From the NCBI GenBank assembly GCA_965277345.1, contig CBDICI010000002.1, positions 310,001 to 374,000 on the forward strand: 64,000 nucleotides of DNA, given 5' to 3'. The DNA is from CAIOYC01 sp965277345 (GTDB taxonomy: Bacteria; Pseudomonadota; Alphaproteobacteria; Caulobacterales; Caulobacteraceae). Each line of letters begins with the position of its first letter. The stretch's first letter is position 1. Positions 41,556 through 49,840 of this stretch are shown here, in pieces. The notes beneath the pieces were generated by a model. It was not told the DNA's origin and made no database searches. It was given only the letters and a program-made list of their open reading frames with translations. Made by a program: the position numbers and the translations under genes.

Positions 41556-42065
41556 TCAGTGGTGGTGATCGCCCCCGCCGTGGTAGCCCCCGCCGCCGCC
41601 GTGCCAGCCGCCGTGGCCGCCCTCGCCGCCGCGCCAGCCGCCACCGCCGCGATAGCCGCCATAGCCGCGATACCCGCCATAACCGCCCTCGCGATAGCCG
41701 CCGCGGTAGCCGCCATAACCGTAGCCATAGCCGCGATACCCGCCGCCGTAATAGCCGCCGCGATAGCCCCAGCCGTGCCAGCCATAGCCGCCGCCCCAGC
41801 CGAAGCCGCTGCGATAGGCGAAACCGCACCAGTAATAGCCGGGGCCGTGCCAGCCGAACTCGTACCAGCAATAGTTCCGGCCGCCCCAGAACCACTGGGT
41901 CTTTTCCAGCAGGGGGGACGCGCCGGCCGGGTCGAACACGCTCGGCGCGAGCTGGATATCGCCGCTGCGCCAGATCACCGGGGCCTTGTCGGCGGCGCTC
42001 GCCGGCCCGGCGTTCAGGCCGAGGGCCATGGCGGCGGCCGTCACGCTCAACAGAAAGCTCTTCAT
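41556..42065 (-). CDS. Secreted Gly/Tyr/Arg-rich protein
   Basis: This 169-residue precursor has a signal peptide (MKSFLLSVTAAAMALGLNAG, cleavage near PASA). The middle is Trp/Tyr-rich (KTQWFWGGRNYCWYEFGWHG) and the C-terminal third is low-complexity, with repeated GGYRG/GYGGYR units and a His-rich end. Proteins like this are found in the cell envelope of alphaproteobacteria; function unknown. ATG 42065 has GAGGA nine bases upstream. It is divergent from carA. Confidence 0.8.
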   Translation of the reverse strand: MKSFLLSVTAAAMALGLNAGPASAADKAPVIWRSGDIQLAPSVFDPAGASPLLEKTQWFWGGRNYCWYEFGWHGPGYYWCGFAYRSGFGWGGGYGWHGWGYRGGYYGGGYRGYGYGYGGYRGGYREGGYGGYRGYGGYRGGGGWRGGEGGHGGWHGGGGGYHGGGDHHH

Positions 42066-42256
42066 CACCGTCTATCCTCGTCAACTCTACGCCGGCGCCT
42101 TCTGGCTAACGATAGGCCGGCAGACCGGTTCCGGCAGCGCGCGTTCGATCGCGCCGGCCTCACCCCATCGCCATCACCGCTGCTAGATTGACCCCAGGAC
42201 GCGCGGTTCGTAAACACGCGCCCGCCCGCCGCGCCGCCGCAAGAGGATTTTGCCCG

Positions 42257-43456
42257 ATGAACACGCTGCCGAGCGGGGCCGCTCTCCTTTCTGGAGCCAC
42301 CGGCGTCCTGGCGCTGGCCGACGGGACGGTCCTGCAGGGTCTCGGCGTCGGCCATGTGGGAGAGGCGGTGGGCGAGGTGTGCTTCAACACCGCCATGACC
42401 GGCTATCAGGAAATCCTGACCGACCCCTCCTACATGGCGCAGATCGTCACCTTCACCTTTCCCCACGTGGGCAATGTGGGGGTGAACCTGGAGGACACCG
42501 AACAGTTCGGAGAAGGTGCGCGCACCACCGCCCGCGGCGCGGTCTTTCGCGACGCCCCCACCGCGCCGGCCAACTGGCGCGCCGCCAAAGAACGAGGGGG
42601 CGGAGGGCTGGACGCCTGGATGAAGGCGCGCGGCGTGGTCGGCCTGTCCGGCGTCGATACCCGCGCCCTTACCCAGGCCATCCGCGCCAAGGGGATGCCC
42701 CACGGCGTGATCGCCCACGACCCCGAGGGCCGCTTCGATCTCGAAGCCCTGGTGGCGCGGGCGCGGGCCTGGAGCGGGCTGGAGGGGCTGGACCTGGCCA
42801 AGGAAGCCTCCACCCTGCAGCGGTTCACCTTCGAGGAGGGCCTGTGGGGCTGGCCGGAAGGCTACGCCCAGCCGAGCCCGGAACCAAAATACGAGGTGGC
42901 CGTGCTGGATTACGGCGTCAAGCGCAACATCCTGCGCGGGCTGACCTCCGTCGGCGCCCGCGCCACGGTGCTGCCGGCCGCCACGACGGCGGAGGAGGTG
43001 CTGGCGCGAAGGCCCGACGGGATTCTGCTGTCAAACGGTCCCGGCGATCCCGCCGCCACCGGCGCCTATGCCGCGCCGGAAATCCGCAAGCTGGCGGAGA
43101 GCGGCGTGCCGGTGTTCGGCATCTGCCTCGGCCACCAGATGCTGGCGCTGGCGCTCGGGGCCAGGACGGTGAAGATGGAGCAGGGCCACCACGGCGCCAA
43201 CCACCCGGTAAAGGACCTCGACACCGGCAGGGTGGAGATCGTCTCCATGAACCACGGCTTCACCGTCGATCGGGGCAGCCTGCCGAGCGCGGTGCGCGAG
43301 ACGCATGTGAGCCTGTTCGACGGCACCAATGCCGGGATCGCCCTGACCGACCGCCCGGTGTTCAGCGTGCAGCACCACCCGGAAGCCTCGCCCGGCCCCA
43401 CCGACAGCCTCTACCTGTTCGACCGCTTCGCCGCCCTGATGGACGGGGTGCGCTGA
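42257..43456 (+). CDS. carA: Carbamoyl-phosphate synthase small subunit
   Basis: This 399-residue glutamine amidotransferase subunit supplies ammonia for carbamoyl phosphate (arginine and pyrimidine synthesis). The N-terminal domain has GEVCFNTAMTGYQEILTDPS and RGVVGLSGVDTRALTQAIR. The class I GATase domain has the catalytic Cys in FGICLGHQMLALALG, NHPVKDLDTGRVEI, and His/Glu in VQHHPEASPGP. The start is ATG 42257 with AAGAGGA upstream. The large subunit carB is not in the window. Confidence 0.97.
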   Translation: MNTLPSGAALLSGATGVLALADGTVLQGLGVGHVGEAVGEVCFNTAMTGYQEILTDPSYMAQIVTFTFPHVGNVGVNLEDTEQFGEGARTTARGAVFRDAPTAPANWRAAKERGGGGLDAWMKARGVVGLSGVDTRALTQAIRAKGMPHGVIAHDPEGRFDLEALVARARAWSGLEGLDLAKEASTLQRFTFEEGLWGWPEGYAQPSPEPKYEVAVLDYGVKRNILRGLTSVGARATVLPAATTAEEVLARRPDGILLSNGPGDPAATGAYAAPEIRKLAESGVPVFGICLGHQMLALALGARTVKMEQGHHGANHPVKDLDTGRVEIVSMNHGFTVDRGSLPSAVRETHVSLFDGTNAGIALTDRPVFSVQHHPEASPGPTDSLYLFDRFAALMDGVR

Positions 43457-43485
43457 GGGTTTGTTGAAAATGACTGAGAGCTTTA

Positions 43486-43560
43486 TTTCTCATCGTCCTG
43501 AGGTGCGAACGGAGTGAGCCTCGACCCGAAGGGCGGGCGCCTCAGGATGAGGAAACAAGT
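43486..43560. repeat. Inverted repeat between carA and flaF
   Basis: The segment CATCGTCCTGAGGTGCG (from 43490) and its inverted partner GCGCCTCAGGATGAGG (ending near 43553) form an imperfect hairpin of a dispersed family. It lies between convergent genes and may help end transcription, although there is no T run. Confidence 0.5.
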
Positions 43561-43576
43561 ATAACAGGCTCCAGGA

Positions 43577-43939
43577 TCAGGCTGCCTCGGCGGTCGGCCT
43601 GAGCCCCTGCATGATCAGGCGGTTGACGTCGATCAGGGGGCCGAAGGCCTCCTCGCGGCGCATCACCTGGGAGGAATGCCCGATCACCCACAGGTTCAGC
43701 GAGATGATCGAGGCGCGCACCTGCGGCGCCAGACTGTTGCCGTCGCTGGCGCAGTCGGTCGCGAGCGCCGACCACAGCCGGCGGTTCCAGTCGATGGCCT
43801 TGATGCGGGTGGCGAAGTCGGTGGGATCGGTTCCCTCCGCCTCGATCAGCGCGCGCGTCACCTCACCGAACAGCCGGTACTCGGTGTCGCGCGGGCTTTC
43901 AGCCCGCTGCGCCGCCTGCTGATAGGCTTGGAACGACAT
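43577..43939 (-). CDS. flaF: Flagellar biosynthesis regulator FlaF
   Basis: This 120-residue protein has the FlaF pattern: MSFQAYQQAAQRAESPRDTE, YRLFGEVTRALIEAE, IDWNRRLWSALATDCASDGN and SIISLNLWVIGHSSQVMR. In Caulobacter FlaF is needed for flagellin secretion and counteracts FlbT. The start ATG 43939 lies inside the end of flbT (41-base overlap), so the two are translationally coupled. Flagellin genes are not in the window. Confidence 0.95.
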   Translation of the reverse strand: MSFQAYQQAAQRAESPRDTEYRLFGEVTRALIEAEGTDPTDFATRIKAIDWNRRLWSALATDCASDGNSLAPQVRASIISLNLWVIGHSSQVMRREEAFGPLIDVNRLIMQGLRPTAEAA

Positions 43940-44327
43940 GCCCCCCGATCCTCTCGTCTTCGTACTCGATAAGCTTCCGGCAGGTCATCAGCGCCTTGTA
44001 GTATTCGCGCGACAATACGTGCTTGGACACGTTCACACAGTCGGCCAGGATGTCCGGATTGCGGATCACGCCCATGAACTCGCTCATGCGGTGGGCGAAC
44101 TCGTCATAGCAGCGCGCGGCCCCCGCCTCGTCCAGATACATCATCATCACCGGGAAATAGACCCGGCGGGCGGGCGAGGCCGCCTCGTCGGCCTGCATGA
44201 TGTCCTTTTCCCGAAGCACGCTGGCCTTGTTCTGCAAGACGAGGACGCCGCGGCGGTCCCCGTTCTGCACCACCGCGCCGTTCAGCACGAACTTCTCATG
44301 CGGCTTGAGCGACAGTTTCAGCGGCAT
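43899..44327 (-). CDS. flbT: Flagellin mRNA regulator FlbT
   Basis: This 142-residue protein begins MPLKLSLKPHEKFVLNGAVV, with GVLVLQNKASVLREKDIMQ, RVYFPVMMMYLDEAG and NVSKHVLSREYYKALMTCRK, the FlbT family pattern. FlbT binds the 5' UTR of flagellin mRNA and blocks its translation until the hook is built. ATG 44327 is preferred over the longer frame to 44396. It is followed by flaF. Confidence 0.95.
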   Translation of the reverse strand: MPLKLSLKPHEKFVLNGAVVQNGDRRGVLVLQNKASVLREKDIMQADEAASPARRVYFPVMMMYLDEAGAARCYDEFAHRMSEFMGVIRNPDILADCVNVSKHVLSREYYKALMTCRKLIEYEDERIGGHVVPSLSAGGAAG

Positions 44328-44455
44328 GGCCGGAAGCTCCGAAGGCGCCGACGATGGGGAGCGGGCGAACCGTTCACCTACCCCATGCGTCCCCAATCGA
44401 AGTTAAACAGACGTGGTTAACGGGGCGTTGCGCCGTGGCCGAAGTCCGGGCCGCG

Positions 44456-45253
44456 TCACCGGCCGGTGAACACCGGCGGACGCTTTTCCAAGAGGGCGTC
44501 CACCCCCTCCCTATGGTCCTCGGTCAGGTGGGCGATGGCCTGGGTGGCGGCGCTCATGTCCATGATGGTCTCATAGCTGGCGGTCTGGCCGTGCTTCAGC
44601 AGGTTCTTGGCCAGGCGGAGCGCCTGGGGCGGCTGGGCCGCGATCCGCTCGGCAAGGCGCATGGCTTCGTCCATCAGGGTGTCGTGCGCCACGGCCTTGC
44701 TGACCAGGCCCCACGCCGCCGCCGTGGCCGCGTCGATGATGTCGCCGGTGAACAGCAGCTCCGACGCGCGGCTCATGCCGACGATGCGCGGCAACAGCCA
44801 CGCGCCCCCGTCGCCGGGAATGATGCCGAGCTTGAGGAAGGTGACGCCGAACCGCGCAGTGTCCGAGGCGATGCGGATGTCGCACATGCAGGCCACGTCG
44901 CAGCCGAGCCCGATGGCCGCCCCGTTCACCGCGGCGATGGAGGGGACCTCCAGCCCGTAGAGGGATTTGACGATCCGGTGGATGTTGGTGCGGTAGTTGT
45001 CGCGGATGCCGACGCCGCCGCCGCCGAACGCCCCCTCCCGCGCCTTCATGGCCTTCACGTCGCCGCCGGCGGAAAAGGCGCGGCCCGCGCCGGTCAGGAC
45101 CACGCAGCGCACGGAGGGGTCGGCGTTGATCTCGTCGCAGGCGGCGCGCACTTGATCGCCGTCGCCGGGTGCGCCGAGCGCATTCAGGCTGTCCGGCCGG
45201 TTCAGCGTCAGCACCGCCACCGCGCCGCGCCGTTCGAGGGTGATCAGGCTCAT
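44456..45253 (-). CDS. Enoyl-CoA hydratase/isomerase family protein
   Basis: This 265-residue crotonase has TLNRPDSLNALG, GAGRAFSAGGDVKAMKAREG (oxyanion hole), AVNGAAIGLGCDVACMCDIR and FLKLGIIPGDGGAWLLPRIV, with GDGG instead of the catalytic Glu-bearing PEGG/PEAG form. It ends FLEKRPPVFTGR, as many beta-oxidation hydratases do. Substitution of the usual Glu by Asp may alter activity, though isomerase-like members vary here. The start is ATG 45253 with GGAGG five bases upstream. Confidence 0.9.
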   Translation of the reverse strand: MSLITLERRGAVAVLTLNRPDSLNALGAPGDGDQVRAACDEINADPSVRCVVLTGAGRAFSAGGDVKAMKAREGAFGGGGVGIRDNYRTNIHRIVKSLYGLEVPSIAAVNGAAIGLGCDVACMCDIRIASDTARFGVTFLKLGIIPGDGGAWLLPRIVGMSRASELLFTGDIIDAATAAAWGLVSKAVAHDTLMDEAMRLAERIAAQPPQALRLAKNLLKHGQTASYETIMDMSAATQAIAHLTEDHREGVDALLEKRPPVFTGR

Positions 45254-45302
45254 GTTGTCCTCCATCGCCCTTGGGTAGAAGGCCGGAGAGGCAGCCGCAA
45301 CG

Positions 45303-45331
45303 AAAAAGGCCCCCCGACGGATCGGAGGGCC
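45303..45331 (-). terminator. Rho-independent terminator after the 45-residue ORF
   Basis: Read on the minus strand, GGCCCTCCGA and TCGGGGGGCC form a 10-bp stem with one G-T pair and a 4-base loop, followed by TTTTT. It lies 25 bases after the stop of the small ORF and before the crotonase gene start. Confidence 0.85.
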
Positions 45332-45356
45332 CTGGCCTACAGGCTGGGTAGGCGGT

Positions 45357-45494
45357 TCAGGTCCGCCGGGGCTGGAGCGGGTTGGCCGAGACGGGGCGCG
45401 GCGCCTCGTACTCGTGCGGACCGCGGTGGGGGGGCATAACGCCCACCTGGAAGAACGACAGCAGCGCGGTCTTCAGGGTCGATTGCGTGTTCAT
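45357..45494 (-). CDS. Small protein (45 residues) with strong ribosome site
   Basis: This short gene has ATG 45494 preceded by AAGGAGA eight bases upstream, and its own terminator at 45303-45331. The product starts MNTQSTLKTALLSFFQVGVM (a short amphipathic or hydrophobic helix) and continues with a Pro/Arg/His-rich tail ending NPLQPRRT. No family was recognised. The transcription and translation signals are better than those of most real genes here. It sits between two fatty-acid gene groups with no overlap. It may be a small membrane-associated protein or a regulatory leader. Confidence 0.6.
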   Translation of the reverse strand: MNTQSTLKTALLSFFQVGVMPPHRGPHEYEAPRPVSANPLQPRRT

Positions 45495-45803
45495 GGCTAT
45501 GTCTCCTTCGAAAGCCAGAAAGAGACACGGAGCGGCTCTCAGGGGATCGCACCCTCCCAGTCGTCGCGTCGACCCGACATATGCGCCCAAGCGGAGCCTT
45601 TTGCAAGGTTTTTATATCCGGGTTCGGAGTAATTTTCACACCGATGTCACAATGCCGCGACCCTGAAAAAGCCCGTCCCGGCGGGACCGGAGCGGGCTTG
45701 GGGGAGGGTTGTGGTGTGGGAGGATTAGGCTGGGGAAAGCACCTTGAACATGTTGTGTGCGATCCATCACCTTCCTTATCCTGAGGCGCACGGTGGCCCC
45801 GCC
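45495..45803. other. Intergenic region upstream of the 45-residue ORF
   Basis: This stretch of about 309 bases has the acyl-CoA dehydrogenase terminator (45666-45698) and, closer to the small ORF, an AT-rich part (45598-45640) where its promoter is expected. No other gene was seen. Confidence 0.5.
45666..45698 (-). terminator. Rho-independent terminator of the acyl-CoA dehydrogenase gene
   Basis: On the minus strand AGCCCG and CGGGCT arms enclose further GC pairing (GGTCCCGCCGGGAC), followed by TTTTT (45666-45670). It lies about 106 bases after the dehydrogenase stop. Confidence 0.75.
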
Positions 45804-46934
45804 CTAAGCCGCTTCGCCGAACGAGAGGGTCTCGTAGCGCTTCAGGTGGTGATCCACCGAGCCGAACAAGCCCTCGATCATCGTGCCGCGCTTGAAATAG
45901 TGGCCGATGGCCAGCTCGTCGGTCATGCCCATGCCGCCGTGCAACTGGATGGCGTTCTGGCCGATGAACTTGTTGGCGCGGCCGATATGGACCTTGGCGG
46001 CGGAGACCGCCTTGCCGCGCTCCTCGGCGCTTTCGCCGAGCTTGAGGGTGGCCATGTAGGTCATCGACACCGATTGCTCCAGGTTCATGAACATGTCGAC
46101 CATGCGATGCTGCAGCACCTGGAACGAGGCGATGGGCACGCCGAACTGCTTGCGCTGGCGGGTATAGTCCAAGGTGCCCTCGTGCAGCTTGCGCTGCACC
46201 CCCACCGCCTCTGCGCAGAGCGCCGCGATGGCCTCGTCCACCACCTGCTCCACCAGCGGCAGGGCGTCGTCGGCGATCAGGGTCGCCGGGGTGTTCTCTA
46301 AATAGACCTCCGAGGCGCGGGCGCCGTCCACCGTCGGATAGTCCTTGGTGGAAAGCCCCTTGGCGCCCTTCTCGACGAGGAACACGCCGACGCCCTTGGC
46401 CTCCTTCTGGCCGCCGCCGGTGCGGGCGGTGACGATCAGGTGGCTGGCCCACGGCGCGCCCCACACCACCGCCTTGTGGCCGGTGAGGACATAGCCCTCC
46501 CCGTCCTTCTTCGCCGTGGTCTTGAGGTCGGCGAGGTTGTAGCGGCCCTGCGGCTCGGCATAGGCGAAGGCGATCACCGCCTCGCCGCCGATGATGGCGC
46601 CGATCGTGTCGGGGGCGCCGGCGAAGTCCGAGTGCTTCATGAAGCCGCCGCCGATCACCACGGTGGACAGATAGGGCTCCACCACCAGCGCCTTGCCCAC
46701 CTCCTCCATGACGATCATGTTCTCGATCGGCCCGCCGCCAAAGCCGCCGTGCTCTTCGCTGAACGGCGCGCCCAGAATGCCCAGCTCCTCGGCGAAGGCC
46801 TTCCACACCTCCGGCCGCCAGCCGCTCTCGGACGCCACCACCCTGCGGCGGGTGTCGAAGTCGTAGCGGTCCTGCAGATAACGCGCGACGGAATCGCGCA
46901 GCATGGTCTGGTCTTCGGAGAAATTGAAATCCAC
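45804..46934 (-). CDS. Acyl-CoA dehydrogenase family protein
   Basis: This 376-residue flavoenzyme has an N-terminal helical domain (DFNFSEDQTMLRDSVARYLQ), the beta domain with VIAFAYAEPQGRYN and VLTGHKAVVWGAPWASHLIV, and the C-terminal helical domain (GVQRKLHEGTLDYTRQRKQF, IQLHGGMGMTDELAIGHYFK). QLHGGMGMTDE is the conserved FAD/NADP-binding segment near the catalytic base region. The start is GTG 46934 with AAGGAAA upstream. With 47225-48439 it probably forms a heteromeric dehydrogenase for a specific acyl-CoA, as pairs of this type do in steroid or branched-acid degradation. Confidence 0.92.
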   Translation of the reverse strand: MDFNFSEDQTMLRDSVARYLQDRYDFDTRRRVVASESGWRPEVWKAFAEELGILGAPFSEEHGGFGGGPIENMIVMEEVGKALVVEPYLSTVVIGGGFMKHSDFAGAPDTIGAIIGGEAVIAFAYAEPQGRYNLADLKTTAKKDGEGYVLTGHKAVVWGAPWASHLIVTARTGGGQKEAKGVGVFLVEKGAKGLSTKDYPTVDGARASEVYLENTPATLIADDALPLVEQVVDEAIAALCAEAVGVQRKLHEGTLDYTRQRKQFGVPIASFQVLQHRMVDMFMNLEQSVSMTYMATLKLGESAEERGKAVSAAKVHIGRANKFIGQNAIQLHGGMGMTDELAIGHYFKRGTMIEGLFGSVDHHLKRYETLSFGEAA

Positions 46935-46943
46935 GGCGTTTCC

Positions 46944-47150
46944 TTAGCGCTTGTTCTGGCAGTGCTGTTCGATGGTGAGCAGGACGGTTTCACGATCCTG
47001 AATGACCGCGGCGTTGTCGAAGTGCAAGACGCGATAGCCGTGGGCGATGAGCCAGGCCTCGCGCGCCGCGTCGCGCTCTGTGGTTAGGGTGTGGATGCCG
47101 CCGTCAAGCTCAACGATCAGGCGCAAGTCAGCCGTCCTTTCGAGCGAGCC
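46944..47150 (-). pseudogene. DUF559 nuclease-like remnant fused to a repeat
   Basis: The frame contains the C-terminal half of a DUF559 protein: ADLRLIVELDGGIHTLTTER, DAAREAWLIAHGYRVLHFDN and TVLLTIEQHCQ. The N-terminal half of the domain (normally about 50 residues before VELDGG) is missing, and the frame upstream is repeat DNA (PPLRGRGQGEG-like translation, 47158-47216). No good start remains. It is read as a truncated gene, with the PD-(D/E)XK-like core lost in part. Confidence 0.7.
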
Positions 47151-47157
47151 TGTCAGC

Positions 47158-47216
47158 CTCGCGCTGGCGCCCCCCTCACCCTGCCCTCTCCCCCGCAGGG
47201 GGGGAGAGGGTTCCAC
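47158..47216. repeat. CTCTCCCC-type palindromic repeat at the DUF559 remnant
   Basis: CCCTCACCCTGCCCTCTCCC and the partner GGGGGGAGAGGG form a hairpin directly against the truncated end of the DUF559 remnant. The same family occurs at 21303-21436. Confidence 0.7.
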
Positions 47217-47224
47217 TTCCTGTT

Positions 47225-48439
47225 TCACAGCCCCAGCACCATCTTGGCGATGATGTTGCGCTGGATTTCATTGGAGCCGCCAAAGATCGAGGTCTTGCGG
47301 TTGTTGAAATAGGTGGGCGCGGCGCGGGCGGCGAAGTCCGGGCCGATGGGGAGCGCGTTGCCGCCCTCCTTGGGGAAGCCGCGGAAATAGGGCGCGCCGT
47401 AATGACCGGCGGCCTCCAGCACCAGCTCGGTCAGGCGCTGGCCGATCTCGGTGCCCTTGATCTTGAGCAGGGAGGACTCCACGCCCGGCCCCTTGCCCTG
47501 CGCCTCGCCGGCCAGGGTGCGCAGCTCGGTATATTCCAGCGCGGTGAGGTCGATCTCCAGCTCGGCCACCTTGCGCTTGAACATGGGGTCGGCGAGCAGC
47601 GGCTCGCCGTCGTCGCCCGGTTGGCTGGCGGCGATGCCGCGCAGCCGCTCGATCCCCCGCTTGGAGCGCGCCACCCCGGCGATGCCCGACCGCTCGTGCG
47701 CCAGCAGGAACTTGGCGGCGGTCCAGCCCTTGTTCTCCTCGAAGATGCGGTTCTCCACCGGCACCTTCACATTCTCCAGGAAGACCTCGTTGACCTCATG
47801 GGCGCCGTCGATGGTGATCAGCGGGCGCACGGTGATGCCCGGCGTCTTCATGTCGATCAGCAGGAAGGAGATGCCCTCCTGCTTCTTGGCGGCGGGGTCG
47901 GTGCGGACCAGGAAAAAGCCCCAGTCGGCGTGCTGGGCCAGGGTGGTCCAGGTCTTCTGGCCGTTGACCAGGTAGTAGTCCTTGCCGTCGTCGCCCTTGA
48001 TGCGCTCGGCGCGGGTGGAGAGGCCGGCGAGGTCGGACCCCGCGCCCGGCTCCGAATAGCCCTGACACCACCAGATATCCCCGTTGTAGGTGGCGGGCAG
48101 GAACTTCTGCTTCTGCTCGTCGGTGCCGAAGGTGTAGATCACCGGCGAGACCATGTTGATGCCGAAGGGCAGGATGGGGAGGGTCTCCGCCCGCGCCTGT
48201 TCTTCCGACCAGATGTATTTCTGGGTGGGGGTCCAGCCCGGCCCGCCCAGCGCCGTCGGCCAGCCCGGCGCCACCCAGCCCTTCCTGGCCAGGATCCTGT
48301 GCCAGGAGAGGAAGTCTTCCTTGGACAACTCCTCCCCCTCGTCCTGCTTGCCGCGCAGGTTGGCGGGATAGTTCTCGGCGATGAAGGCGCGGACCTCGTC
48401 GCGAAAAGCGAGGTCTTCGGGGGCGAAATCGAGGTTCAT
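47225..48439 (-). CDS. Acyl-CoA dehydrogenase family protein
   Basis: This 404-residue acyl-CoA dehydrogenase-family flavoenzyme begins MNLDFAPEDLAFRDEVRAFI. It has WCQGYSEPGAGSDLAGLSTR (FAD-binding), YLVNGQKTWTTLAQHADWGF, and the C-terminal APTYFNNRKTSIFGGSNEIQ, RNIIAKMVLGL; the SIFGGSNEIQRN stretch is typical of this subfamily. ATG 48439 has GGAGGAGA about nine bases upstream; the longer frame to 48829 is antisense to the thioesterase gene. With the 376-residue partner at 45804-46934 it may form an alpha2beta2-type enzyme. Confidence 0.93.
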   Translation of the reverse strand: MNLDFAPEDLAFRDEVRAFIAENYPANLRGKQDEGEELSKEDFLSWHRILARKGWVAPGWPTALGGPGWTPTQKYIWSEEQARAETLPILPFGINMVSPVIYTFGTDEQKQKFLPATYNGDIWWCQGYSEPGAGSDLAGLSTRAERIKGDDGKDYYLVNGQKTWTTLAQHADWGFFLVRTDPAAKKQEGISFLLIDMKTPGITVRPLITIDGAHEVNEVFLENVKVPVENRIFEENKGWTAAKFLLAHERSGIAGVARSKRGIERLRGIAASQPGDDGEPLLADPMFKRKVAELEIDLTALEYTELRTLAGEAQGKGPGVESSLLKIKGTEIGQRLTELVLEAAGHYGAPYFRGFPKEGGNALPIGPDFAARAAPTYFNNRKTSIFGGSNEIQRNIIAKMVLGL

Positions 48440-48608
48440 GGCGGCGGTCTCCTCCCCGCCGCGCCCAGCCGGTCTTGCTGTTCGGGGCGGCGGTCGGCGG
48501 ATGATAGGGCCGCACGCGGTGGTGACAAGGGTGACGCTGGCGTCAACGTCAACTTTGCCGGCCGCCCTGGACTCGCGAGCGGCGGTCCGGCCTGATAAGG
48601 AGCGGCGG

Positions 48609-49073
48609 GTGACCGACGCCGCCGCAAACCCCCTGCCCTCGGCCCAAAGGCTGCGCCTGGACGCCGGCGCGGTGAACGCCTTCCTGCTCAGTGTGTTTCC
48701 CGCCGCCGATCCCGCAAGCTTCGGGTGGGTGACCGGGCTTGAGCCCGGGCGGCTGGTGCTGACCCGCGACTGCGGCGACCAGACCTTGCGGCCCGGCGGC
48801 GCGGTCTCCGGCCCGACCCTGATGGCCATGGCCGACCACGCCGTCTACGCCCTGGTGCTGGCCCATATCGGCGAGGTTCCCATGGCGGTGACCACCTCAC
48901 TGACCATGCACTTCCTGCGGCCGGCGCGGCCGGGCGATCTCCAGGCCGAGGTGCGTCTGCTGCGGCTCGGCCGGCGGATCGCCACCTGCGACGTGCTGAT
49001 TCACGGCGGCGAGGTCCAGGCGCCCTTCGCCCAGGCGACGGTGGCCTACGCCATTCCGGACGGGGTGACGTGA
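48609..49073 (+). CDS. PaaI-type thioesterase (hotdog fold)
   Basis: This 154-residue protein has the hotdog pattern: GGAVSGPTLMAMADHAVYAL (catalytic-helix Asp), VPMAVTTSLTMHFLRPARPG, and a last strand IATCDVLIHGGEVQAPFAQA. Likely hydrolyses acyl-CoA thioesters. GTG 48609 was chosen because AAGGAG lies six bases upstream. The stop overlaps the DUF1289 gene start (GTGA). Confidence 0.9.
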   Translation: MTDAAANPLPSAQRLRLDAGAVNAFLLSVFPAADPASFGWVTGLEPGRLVLTRDCGDQTLRPGGAVSGPTLMAMADHAVYALVLAHIGEVPMAVTTSLTMHFLRPARPGDLQAEVRLLRLGRRIATCDVLIHGGEVQAPFAQATVAYAIPDGVT

Positions 49074-49273
49074 GCGCCGCCCCGCCCCGCGCCATCGCCA
49101 CGCCCTGTATCCAGGTGTGCGCCCTCGATGGGGACAGCGGCCTGTGCCTCGGCTGTTTCCGTACGCTGGACGAGATCGGCGGTTGGTCCCGCTTCACCGA
49201 CGAGACGCGCGCCGCGCTGATGGCCGCCCTGCCCGCCCGCCGTCGGCTGATCGACCCGGCGAAGCTGGGCTGA
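49070..49273 (+). CDS. DUF1289 family protein
   Basis: This 67-residue protein carries the DUF1289 four-cysteine layout: TPCIQVCALDGDSGLCLGCF followed by RTLDEIGGWSRFTDE. These small zinc-ribbon-like proteins are of unknown function. Its GTG start overlaps the thioesterase stop by four bases, so the two genes are one transcription unit. Confidence 0.92.
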   Translation: MSAAPPRAIATPCIQVCALDGDSGLCLGCFRTLDEIGGWSRFTDETRAALMAALPARRRLIDPAKLG

Positions 49274-49366
49274 GCGCACGGGCCACGCCGATTCACCGGA
49301 TCGCAAGGCGCGGCCGCTAGGGTGGCGGCAGCGACCGAGAAGCGGGCGCGCCCTACCGGAAGCCGA

Positions 49367-49840
49367 ATGCTGGTCAACCAAGCCACCGTGATCGCTGTCG
49401 CCACTCTTTCGGCCATGACCGCCGCCGGGGGCGTGATGGCGGTGGCGCGCGGCCCCGCGCCGCCGGTCCAGGCGATCGTGCGCGGCGCCGACGGGCACTT
49501 CTGGGCCGATGGCGTCGCCTCCAGCGACCGGGGGCGCGCCAAGGTCCACTTCCTGATCGACACCGGCGCCTCCAGCGTGGCGCTGACGGCGGCGGACGCG
49601 GCGCGCCTCGGCCTCTCGCCTTCGCAACTGATCTATTCGCGCCCGGTCCTCACCGCCGAGGGCGAGGTGCGCGCCGCGCCGGTGACCTTGTCGCGCATCG
49701 AGATCGGCGGGGTGGAGCTGCGCGAGGTGAAGGCCCTGGTCCTGAAGGGGGGGCCGGGCGCCTCGCTCCTCGGCATGAGCTATCTCGGCCGCCTGTCACG
49801 CATCGAGGCGACCCCCGCGGTGATGGTGCTGCACCGCTAA
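49367..49840 (+). CDS. Retropepsin-like aspartic protease (TIGR02281 type)
   Basis: This 157-residue protein has an N-terminal membrane segment (VIAVATLSAMTAAGGVMAVA) and the aspartic protease motif FLIDTGASSVALT (catalytic Asp in DTG) with the second-part segment LLGMSYLGRLSRIE. It is a clan AA membrane-anchored protease acting in the periplasm. ATG 49367 was taken; GTG 49322 would add 15 residues. Its stop overlaps that of the convergent barrel gene. Confidence 0.88.
   Translation: MLVNQATVIAVATLSAMTAAGGVMAVARGPAPPVQAIVRGADGHFWADGVASSDRGRAKVHFLIDTGASSVALTAADAARLGLSPSQLIYSRPVLTAEGEVRAAPVTLSRIEIGGVELREVKALVLKGGPGASLLGMSYLGRLSRIEATPAVMVLHR

Noticed and set aside
44401..44421. Possible CtrA box upstream of flbT (two TTAA words)
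   Set aside because: The spacing between the TTAA words is 10 bases, not 7.
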